Positions 1 through 4,813 of a DNA stretch of 5,171 nucleotides are shown in pieces (the first letter of the stretch is position 1; each line of letters opens with the position of its first letter). The notes beneath the pieces were generated by a model. That model was not told the origin of the DNA, searched no databases, and was given only the letters and a program-made list of their open reading frames with translations. Made by a program: the position numbers and the translations under genes. The DNA comes from an uncultured Anaerosacchariphilus sp. (GTDB lineage: Bacteria; Bacillota; Clostridia; Lachnospirales; Lachnospiraceae), in NCBI GenBank assembly GCA_934373375.1, contig CAKROP010000176.1, forward strand, positions 1-5,171, read 5' to 3'.

Positions 1-2
1 AT

Positions 3-40
3 ACCCTACTCTGATTTTATTTTAAACCTTAAAGTAGGGT
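3..40. repeat. Small inverted repeat at left edge
   Basis: ACCCTACT at 3-10 is exactly complementary to AGTAGGGT at 33-40, with an AT-rich 22-base loop. It may be the remains of a terminator for a gene left of the window, or part of a regulatory site. No T-run follows the right arm on the plus strand, so a canonical terminator is not supported. The window edge prevents a firmer call. Confidence 0.3.
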
Positions 41-67
41 TGAAGTCAAGAGGTTTTCTGAATTTTA

Positions 68-238
68 ATGCGGACGGAAGCGAGGGGCCGTAGGGTTGCT
101 TACACCGTGTTCGGACGTTTCACGGACAACAGTCTGCCTGTGTCGGACGCAAGGTCCGCCCCAGACAGACTGCAGTCCGCGAAAAGCCGGACACTAACGT
201 GTAAGCAACCCTACGGCCCCTCGCTTCCTGATCTCGGA
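68..238 (+). repeat. Hairpin repeat element, copy A (A/C subfamily)
   Basis: A perfect 30-bp inverted repeat (76-105 against 199-228) encloses a 93-base core (106-198). The arms begin GGAAGCGAGGGG and end TTACAC. Outside the left arm lies ATGCGGACG, also found at copy C; outside the right arm lies TTCCTG, also found at copy B. The core folds further: GTGTTCGG pairs with CCGGACAC, TTTCACGGAC pairs with GTCCGCGAAA with one mismatch, and a central hairpin has AGTCTG/CAGACT, CTG/CAG and an apical CGGAC/GTCCG stem. The whole unit can therefore form one rod of about 150 nt. CGGAC or its complement occurs seven times (71, 112, 123, 144, 154, 175, 188). No transposase or convincing reading frame lies inside. 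It could be a structured RNA, a boundary or terminator-like hairpin, or a non-autonomous mobile element. The structure is seen directly; the function is unknown. Confidence 0.85.
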
Positions 239-262
239 ATTGTAGATTTTTTTATTTTAGGC

Positions 263-291
263 TTGACTTTATACCCCTATGTGTATAGTAT
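263..291 (+). promoter_or_regulatory. Promoter of the metal ATPase gene
   Basis: A -35 box TTGACT lies at 263-268. The -10 is either TATAGT at 284-289 (15-base spacing, 5 of 6 consensus positions) or TAGTAT at 286-291 (17-base spacing). The first CsoR-like palindrome fills the spacer between the two boxes, as expected for a repressed promoter. The promoter is inferred from box matches and from its position before the ATPase gene. Confidence 0.65.
270..287. promoter_or_regulatory. CsoR/RcnR-like operator 1
   Basis: TATACCCCTATGTGTATA is a palindrome in its outer five bases on each side, with a C-run in one half, resembling operators of the CsoR/RcnR family of metal-sensing repressors. It sits between the -35 and -10 boxes, so binding would block RNA polymerase. 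Its first 11 bases are the exact reverse complement of 314-324 in the second site. The match is judged from remembered CsoR operators (ATACCCC...GGGGTAT); no regulator gene is in the window. Confidence 0.55.
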
Positions 292-306
292 GTTCTTAGA
301 GTTTAT

Positions 307-324
307 TATACCTATAGGGGTATA
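307..324. promoter_or_regulatory. CsoR/RcnR-like operator 2
   Basis: TATACCTATAGGGGTATA is a near-palindrome just downstream of the expected transcription start and ahead of the ribosome binding site. It carries the G-run half-site in the orientation opposite to operator 1, giving an 11-bp exact inverted repeat across the promoter (270-280 against 314-324). Two sites around the start point would suit cooperative binding or tight repression. This is inferred, not shown. Confidence 0.55.
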
Positions 325-368
325 TGTAGTATACGGTTGTGATTTCGGAAAGGAGTATTAAAGTTATT

Positions 369-2249
369 ATGAATGCTGTTATGGAGAAGCTGGAGGCCTT
401 TGGGGAGTTTGGCGGTATAAAGAAGGATATTACGTTTCTTGTTATCTCTGCTCTTGCTCTGATAGCGAGCCTGACGGGCTTACTGCCTGGGCTGCCGTTT
501 GATCCGGCCTGGGTTGCGATTTTGCTTTGCGGGGTACCGATTATCCTGGAGGCTGTGATTGGACTGGTAACTGCTTTTGATATTAAGGCGGATGTGCTGG
601 TTTCGCTGGCGCTGATTGCTTCTGTCTGTATTGGAGAGATTTTCGCAGCGGGCGAGGTGGCTGTGATTATGCAGCTGGGTGGTCTTCTGGAGGAGCTGAC
701 AGTGGCGAAGGCCCGAGCCGGTATCGAGCGGCTGGTGCATCTGACGCCGCATACAGCCCGGGTTTTGGCAGCGGACGGCGCCAAGATCATCCCTGCGGAT
801 CAGGTAAAGGTGGGAGATCGCATCCGCGTGCTTCCCGGTGAGACGATACCGGTGGACGGCGTGATTCTGACAGGACAGACTTCGATCAATCAGGCGGTTA
901 TGACCGGTGAATCGCTTCCGGTGGATAAGCAGGCAGGCGACGAGGTGTCCAGTGGCACGGCCAATCAGTTTGGTACTTTTGAAATGGAAGCTACAAAGGT
1001 TGGCAAGGACAGCTCTATCCAGCGTATGATCCGTCTGGTGCAGTCTGCTGACGCGGGCAAGGCTAAAATCGTAGGGCTGGCTGACCGCTGGGCTACCTGG
1101 ATCGTCGTTACGGCCCTGACCGCCGCAGCCATTACCTGGTTTGTCAACGGGCAGATTATCCGTGCTGTCACGATTCTCGTTGTCTTCTGTCCCTGCGCCC
1201 TGGTTCTGGCTACGCCGACTGCTATTATGGCTGCCATCGGCAATGCTACGAAGCATGGTTTTCTGGTTCGGGAGGGCGATGCTCTGGAGCGCCTGGCTTC
1301 TGTCAAACGCATCGCTTTTGACAAGACCGGCACGCTGACCCAGGGTACTCCGCAGGTGACAGCTGTCCGTTCTCTCTCCTCCGGCTGGACTGAACAGGGG
1401 CTCTATTCCCTGGCCGCGGCCGCAGAGCAGTATTCTGAGCATCCTCTGGGCAAGGCTGTCCTGGCGGATTATCGGAAGAATGACAAGGCGATTCTTCTTC
1501 CGGCCGAGGATTTCCGCATGGTTCCCGGCCGAGGTGTATCTGCCCGGGTCAAGGGCTATACGGTTCAGGCTGGTAACCGGAAGATGCTGGAGGAGACCTG
1601 TCCGGACTGTGCGGCTATCCTGGCAGATTCTGAAACCTATCTGCAAAAGGGCTGCACGATGATCTATCTGATTGTCAACGGAAAGGCCGTGGGTTATCTG
1701 GCTCTGTCCGACACCCTGCGCGCGGAAAGTAAGGACATGATTGCCGCCACCCAAAGCCTCGGTGTTACTCCTGTTCTGCTGACCGGTGACAACCTGAGCG
1801 CAGCCCGGGAAGTAGCCCATGGTCTTGGCATCCGGGAAATCCGCGCGAACTGTCTGCCGGAGGATAAAATGAACGTCATCGAGACCTCCCAGAAAAATCA
1901 GGAGCCTATCTGCATGATCGGCGACGGCATCAACGACGCTCCCGCCCTGAAGAAAGCGGACGTAGGAATCGCCATGGGCGGCGTCGGCAGTGATATTGCT
2001 GTAGATGCCGCAGACATTGCGCTGGTAGACGACCAGATCCAGGAGATTCCCCACCTTCTGGCCCTCTCCAAACGCATGATGGTCACCATCAAAACCAACC
2101 TGACTTTTTCCATGGGACTGAATTTTCTGGCCATCGCCCTGGCGATAACCGGTCTCATGGGCCCCATCACCGGCGCCCTGGTACATAACGCCGGTTCCGT
2201 CCTGGTAATTATTAACTCAGCATTATTATTGAATTGGAACAAACTCTAA
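369..2249 (+). CDS. Heavy-metal P1B-type ATPase (efflux pump)
   Basis: This 626-residue membrane pump is expected to hydrolyse ATP to move a transition-metal ion out of the cell. Key motifs in order are: actuator-domain TGES (179-182), the metal-binding CPC in a membrane helix (274-276), the phosphorylated Asp in DKTGT (D318), the P1B-typical His-Pro (358-359), TGDN (472-475) and GDGINDAP (518-525). Hydrophobic segments lie at about 21-39, 47-67, 75-108, 230-290 and 575-622. There is no N-terminal CxxC or His-rich metal-binding domain; the protein starts almost directly with the first helix. The last helix carries HNAGS (606-610), which matches neither the MxxSS of Cu(I) pumps nor the DxG of Zn/Cd pumps, so the metal is unresolved. 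The upstream CsoR-like sites favour Cu or Ni/Co. ATG 369 is chosen because AAAGGAG (349-355) precedes it, although the 13-base spacing is long; a GTG at 339 would lie upstream of that site and is unlikely. ATG 381 is an alternative. Confidence 0.93.
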   Translation: MNAVMEKLEAFGEFGGIKKDITFLVISALALIASLTGLLPGLPFDPAWVAILLCGVPIILEAVIGLVTAFDIKADVLVSLALIASVCIGEIFAAGEVAVIMQLGGLLEELTVAKARAGIERLVHLTPHTARVLAADGAKIIPADQVKVGDRIRVLPGETIPVDGVILTGQTSINQAVMTGESLPVDKQAGDEVSSGTANQFGTFEMEATKVGKDSSIQRMIRLVQSADAGKAKIVGLADRWATWIVVTALTAAAITWFVNGQIIRAVTILVVFCPCALVLATPTAIMAAIGNATKHGFLVREGDALERLASVKRIAFDKTGTLTQGTPQVTAVRSLSSGWTEQGLYSLAAAAEQYSEHPLGKAVLADYRKNDKAILLPAEDFRMVPGRGVSARVKGYTVQAGNRKMLEETCPDCAAILADSETYLQKGCTMIYLIVNGKAVGYLALSDTLRAESKDMIAATQSLGVTPVLLTGDNLSAAREVAHGLGIREIRANCLPEDKMNVIETSQKNQEPICMIGDGINDAPALKKADVGIAMGGVGSDIAVDAADIALVDDQIQEIPHLLALSKRMMVTIKTNLTFSMGLNFLAIALAITGLMGPITGALVHNAGSVLVIINSALLLNWNKL

Positions 2250-2259
2250 CCACTCCCAG

Positions 2260-2453
2260 AAGCCCCAAAGTCAGGAAGGCCGGGAGAGGGGCCGCCGGAT
2301 CTTTCTTTCACCACGGTGTCCGGCTTTTCGCGGACTGGTGTCTGATGAGGGCGGACCTGGCGTCCGACATCAGCAGACGGCTGTCCGTGAAACGTCCGAA
2401 CACCTCGAAAGAAAAATCCGGCGGCCCCTCTCCCGGCCTTCCGTCCGTAATTC
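2260..2453 (-). repeat. Hairpin repeat element, copy B (B/D subfamily, reversed)
   Basis: A 36-bp inverted repeat (2274-2309 against 2407-2442) has one mismatch, C2301 opposite A2415. It encloses a 97-base core (2310-2406). Read on the minus strand, the core matches copies A and C nearly throughout, so this copy is inverted relative to them. Its arms share the inner TCTTTCTTTC and the outer GGAARRCCGGGA pattern with copy D, but also GAGGGGCCG with copy A. In the central hairpin, the CTG/CAG pair of copies A and C is replaced by TGA/TCA, a compensatory change. The outer flank on the right (TTCCGTCCGTAATTC) nearly equals that of copy D. The element begins about 15 bases past the ATPase stop codon and ends about 30 bases before the next promoter. 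It could stop or insulate transcription between the two units, but no T-run follows either arm. Confidence 0.85.
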
Positions 2454-2484
2454 TTAAGACTTTCTGAATATCCTTTTTCTCCCC

Positions 2485-2513
2485 TTGACAACTTCTCCTC
2501 TATATTCTATTGT
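2485..2513 (+). promoter_or_regulatory. Promoter of the GntR-ABC operon
   Basis: A perfect -35 box TTGACA lies at 2485-2490. With 17-base spacing the -10 is TATTGT (2508-2513), matching 4 of 6 consensus positions. It lies just upstream of the regulator gene in an AT-rich stretch and overlaps the palindrome at 2510-2531. The alternative -10 candidates TATATT and TATTCT are spaced too closely. Confidence 0.65.
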
Positions 2514-2531
2514 ACTAATTAAGTAATACAA
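2510..2531. promoter_or_regulatory. Probable GntR/YtrA-type operator
   Basis: This 22-base palindrome runs from TTGTACTAATT to AAGTAATACAA, with 9 of 11 symmetric positions complementary. It overlaps the -10 box and the likely start of transcription. YtrA-subfamily GntR regulators bind palindromes of this size with GTA/TAC half-sites and commonly repress their own operon. Assignment to the regulator encoded 34 bases downstream is an inference from position and symmetry. Confidence 0.6.
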
Positions 2532-2565
2532 TTTGTCTGTAACCATGTGAAAGGAGCGTGATCCA

Positions 2566-2934
2566 ATGCCCTGGACCCTTGATGACACCCGTCCCATCTA
2601 CCTTCAGCTGGAAGACATCATCAAATCCAAAATCATCGCCGGCATCTATAGGCCCGGCCAAAAGCTTCCATCCGTGCGGGAACTGGCCGCCGAAGCCGCC
2701 GTCAATCCCAACACCATGCAAAAAGCTCTGGCCGAGCTGGAACGCAGCGGCCTGGTCTACACCCAGCGTACCAGCGGCAGATACATCACTGAGGACACCA
2801 CCACTATGCAAAATCTGAAGCACCAGCTGGCCCACGACCTGATCCATCAGTTTCTGGACGCTATGGCCCACTTAGGATATACCAGAGAAGAAAGCATTCA
2901 GCTTCTCATCGAAGAAAGCAAGGAGGAAGTGTAA
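2566..2934 (+). CDS. GntR-family transcriptional regulator, YtrA subfamily
   Basis: This 122-residue cytoplasmic DNA-binding protein is a likely repressor of its own operon. Residues 11-76 form a GntR winged helix-turn-helix: IYLQLEDIIKSKI, then LPSVRELA (34-41), then the recognition region VNPNTMQKALAELERSG (46-62) and a wing ending GRYI. The remaining ~45 residues form a short helical tail (about 82-122), much too small for the large ligand-binding domains of FadR- or HutC-type relatives. This places it in the YtrA subfamily, which pairs with ABC transporters and often answers cell-wall antibiotics. AAGGAG at 2551-2556 lies nine bases before the ATG, fixing the start. The stop codon directly abuts the ATG of the ABC ATPase gene, so the two are co-transcribed and probably translationally coupled. 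The effector is unknown. Confidence 0.92.
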   Translation: MPWTLDDTRPIYLQLEDIIKSKIIAGIYRPGQKLPSVRELAAEAAVNPNTMQKALAELERSGLVYTQRTSGRYITEDTTTMQNLKHQLAHDLIHQFLDAMAHLGYTREESIQLLIEESKEEV

Positions 2935-3633
2935 ATGAATGAACTCTTAACCTGTACAGGGCTTACCAAGCAATACGGTTCCAAGATCGCCCTGGACAAT
3001 CTGAACCTGACATTGCCCCGAGGCCGCATCATCGGTCTCTTAGGACCAAACGGCAGCGGCAAGACGACCCTGATCAAGCTTATCAACGGCCTGCTCGCTC
3101 CCACCGCCGGACAGCTGTACATCAATGGAAATGAGCCCGGCCCGGACACCAAAAAGGTCGTCTCTTACCTGCCCGAACGCACGTATTTCAACAGCTGGAT
3201 GAAAGTCAACGACATTCTGGATTTCTTCTGCGATTTCTACGCGGACTTCCGCCGGAACCGCGCCGAAGATATGCTCCAGCGTCTGGGCATCGACCCGACG
3301 GCCCGCCTGTCCACCATGTCCAAGGGTACCAAGGAAAAGGTGCAGCTCATCATGGTTATGAGCCGGGACGCTGACCTGTACTGCCTGGACGAGCCCATCG
3401 GCGGCGTGGATCCGGCAGCCCGGGACTATATTCTCCAGACAATCATTTCCAATTATAATGAAAATGCGTCGGTTCTGATCTCGACTCACCTCATTTCCGA
3501 TATTGAAAATGTGCTGGACGACGTGATTTTCATCCAGAACGGCCACATCCGCCTGCATACTTCCGTCGATGCTATCCGGGAGCAGGAAGGGAAATCGGTG
3601 GACACTTTATTCAGGGAGGTATTCAGATGTTAG
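2935..3633 (+). CDS. ABC transporter ATP-binding protein
   Basis: This 232-residue ATPase subunit powers an ABC transporter, most likely an exporter with the permease encoded next. Walker A is GPNGSGKT (37-44), Walker B is LYCLDEP (148-154) with catalytic E153, the D-loop is GGVD (156-159) and the switch His is H185 in STH. The Q-loop region reads YLPE with no Gln, and the signature LSGGQ is altered to MSKGTKEK (128-135). Both variants are familiar in BcrA/YtrB-like ATPases, so they do not imply inactivity. The length is that of a single nucleotide-binding domain. AGGAGG at 2921-2926, inside the end of the regulator gene, serves as ribosome binding site. The end overlaps the permease start by seven bases. 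The substrate cannot be told from this subunit; a peptide antibiotic or envelope-stress role is inferred from the GntR/YtrA partner. Confidence 0.93.
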   Translation: MNELLTCTGLTKQYGSKIALDNLNLTLPRGRIIGLLGPNGSGKTTLIKLINGLLAPTAGQLYINGNEPGPDTKKVVSYLPERTYFNSWMKVNDILDFFCDFYADFRRNRAEDMLQRLGIDPTARLSTMSKGTKEKVQLIMVMSRDADLYCLDEPIGGVDPAARDYILQTIISNYNENASVLISTHLISDIENVLDDVIFIQNGHIRLHTSVDAIREQEGKSVDTLFREVFRC

Positions 3634-4484
3634 GGAAATTGATAAAATACGAATTTAAGGCTGTGAACCGGTTGATGATTCCGCTGCATCTGGGGCTCAT
3701 TGCCATTACGATTTTCGGCCGCTTTTATGTCCAGCTGGCTCTGAACCGTCCGCACTTCAACGACGGGAATGTTTGGATGACCTTTGCGGACACATCTCTG
3801 ATTATTTTTTATGTCATCGCGCTGGTCGCCATCGCGCTGATTACTTCCATTTATCTGTCGATCCTGCGATTTCAAAAAAATCTGTTCACAGATGAAGGGT
3901 ACCTGATGCACACGCTTCCGGTATCTGTCCATGAACAGATCTGGGGAAAGCTGATCGTGGCTACTGTCTGGATTGCCATCGATACGGTGCTTCTCCTTCT
4001 TTCTATTCTGGTGATGTTTTTGAACAAGGATCTGATTTCTGCGGTCTTTGATGAGGTTCCTGCTCTGTTTGTCAGTTTTCGGGACAATTTCGGGGTATCT
4101 CCGGTTGCTGCAGGGCTTGTGTGGATTCCGCTTTTCGTTTTATCGGAAATGGCGAGTATCCTGGTTTACTATATGTGTATTACCATTGGACACAGCTTTC
4201 ATACTCATAAGATTTTGTCTTCTGTCGGTATTTTTGTGGGCGTTACGATTCTTTCTAACGTAATTACCGGTATTCTGACCGGAATTACTGCTACTACCTA
4301 TTCCACTGGGATTTCTCTGTTTTCCGGTCTGTCGCTCACGGCTCATATGTTTTCAGCCAGCTGGTCTAATACGACGGCTTTCTGGCTTAGTTCGGTTATT
4401 TCGGCTTTGATTTCGCTGATACAGGGTGGGGTTTGTTATTGGCTGACGTTTTATTTTATGAAGAATAGTTTAAATTTGGAATAA
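3627..4484 (+). CDS. ABC transporter permease, six-helix membrane protein
   Basis: This 285-residue integral membrane protein should form the channel for the preceding ATPase. Hydrophobic segments are seen at about 15-35, 56-80, 107-132, 160-188, 195-221 and 250-278, a six-helix layout usual for ABC-2-type exporter permeases. The cytoplasmic loop after helix 2 holds the sequence LFTDEGYLMHTLPVS (87-100), a pattern I associate with permeases of YtrA/BcrA-like systems and a likely contact with the ATPase. There is no signal peptide or extracellular domain. Its ATG lies seven bases inside the ATPase gene, with GGGAGG at 3614-3619 as ribosome binding site, implying coupled translation. Third codon positions shift from C-rich at the start to T-rich toward the end. 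It is the last gene of the operon; hairpin copy C follows within a few bases. The exact substrate is unknown. Confidence 0.85.
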   Translation: MLGKLIKYEFKAVNRLMIPLHLGLIAITIFGRFYVQLALNRPHFNDGNVWMTFADTSLIIFYVIALVAIALITSIYLSILRFQKNLFTDEGYLMHTLPVSVHEQIWGKLIVATVWIAIDTVLLLLSILVMFLNKDLISAVFDEVPALFVSFRDNFGVSPVAAGLVWIPLFVLSEMASILVYYMCITIGHSFHTHKILSSVGIFVGVTILSNVITGILTGITATTYSTGISLFSGLSLTAHMFSASWSNTTAFWLSSVISALISLIQGGVCYWLTFYFMKNSLNLE

Positions 4485-4486
4485 GA

Positions 4487-4660
4487 CGGACGAAAAAAAT
4501 GCGGACGAAGAAGAGGGGGCTTATATTACACCGTGTTCGGACGTTTCACGGACAGCCGTCTGTCTGTGTCGGACTCCAGGTCCGCCCCAGCCAGACAGCA
4601 ATCCGCGAAAAGCCGGACACTAACGTGTAATATAAGCCCCCTCTTCTTCTGTCTTTGAAA
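4487..4660 (+). repeat. Hairpin repeat element, copy C (A/C subfamily)
   Basis: A perfect 25-bp inverted repeat (4507-4531 against 4625-4649) encloses a 93-base core (4532-4624), the same core length as copy A. Core and inner arm (TTACAC/GTGTAA) match copy A closely; the outer arm (GAAGAAGAGGGGGCTTATA) differs from copy A but stays perfectly complementary to its partner. The central hairpin is GTCTG/CAGAC, CTG/CAG and CGGAC/GTCCG. One outer core pair present in other copies is lost (ATCCGCG in place of GTCCGCG). The flank ATGCGGACG is shared with copy A, and a second ACGGACGA lies just upstream at 4487-4494, a local doubling of the flank motif. The element starts immediately after the permease stop and could end transcription of the operon. 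The run after the right arm (TGTCTTTG) is only weakly T-rich. Confidence 0.85.
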
Positions 4661-4677
4661 TAACTTTATTCAGGATC

Positions 4678-4692
4678 ATACCCTTCGGGTAT
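4678..4692. repeat. Short palindrome between copies C and D
   Basis: ATACCC TTC GGGTAT is a perfect 6-bp inverted repeat with a three-base spacer. Its sequence resembles the CsoR-type half-sites before the ATPase gene, but no promoter boxes are evident near it and it lies between two converging genes. As an RNA hairpin it lacks a following T-run. It could be a decoy metal-regulator site, a weak terminator stem or chance. The rest of 4661-4694 holds nothing I recognise. Confidence 0.35.
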
Positions 4693-4694
4693 AT

Positions 4695-4813
4695 CAAAAC
4701 ACAGGAAAACCGGGACCCTGCCTGGGGAATCTTTCTTTCACTACGGCTGTCCGCGAAGCGTCCGAACACCTCGAAAGAAAAATTCCCCAGGCAGGGTCCC
4801 GGTTTTCCGTCCG
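4695..4813 (-). repeat. Hairpin repeat element, copy D (B/D subfamily, core-deleted)
   Basis: A 36-bp inverted repeat (4704-4739 against 4773-4808) carries one mismatch at exactly the same place as copy B (C4731 opposite A4781). The core is only 33 bases (4740-4772), 64 fewer than in copy B. Copy B has ACGG at both deletion endpoints (2313-2316 and 2377-2380) and copy D has a single ACGG there, so a microhomology deletion explains the loss. In the remaining core, CGT-TTC-ACG of the intact copies has become CGC-TTC-GCG, a paired change that keeps a local hairpin. The outer arms differ from copy B (GGAAAACCGGGACCCTG...) but still match each other. The element is inverted relative to A and C, and its outer flank runs into the stop codon of the minus-strand gene. 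Confidence 0.82.

Noticed and set aside
128..151. ABC ATPase degenerate signature and missing Q-loop Gln as a sign of a dead enzyme
   Set aside because: The residues are counted within the protein encoded at 2935-3633. Walker A, Walker B Glu and switch His are intact, and such variants are common in BcrA/YtrB-like ATPases.
76..228. The hairpins as ordinary intrinsic terminators
   Set aside because: The stems are much longer than usual, the loop region is a conserved 93-97-base structure and no clear T-run follows the arms. A termination role is possible but not the classic kind.
68..361. Plus-strand reading frame of 97 codons across copy A and the promoter
   Set aside because: It runs through the inverted repeat and the operators, has no ribosome binding site before its ATG and resembles no protein; it is chance coding over structured DNA.
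480..2186. Long minus-strand frame of 568 codons opposite the ATPase gene
   Set aside because: It is a shadow of the ATPase codon pattern; the plus-strand protein carries every P-type ATPase motif and this one carries none.
2234..2491. Reading frames on both strands across copy B
   Set aside because: They exist because the element is palindromic: both give similar Arg/Gly/Pro-rich peptides (SGGPSPGLP). Neither has a ribosome binding site or a recognisable domain.
68..4813. The hairpin elements as a CRISPR array
   Set aside because: The copies are far apart, in two orientations, over 100 bases long and separated by genes; there are no regularly spaced repeats and no cas genes.
68..4813. The hairpin elements as integron attC sites
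   Set aside because: attC sites have conserved end boxes and variable centres. Here the core is conserved and the arms vary, and no integrase or cassette structure is seen.
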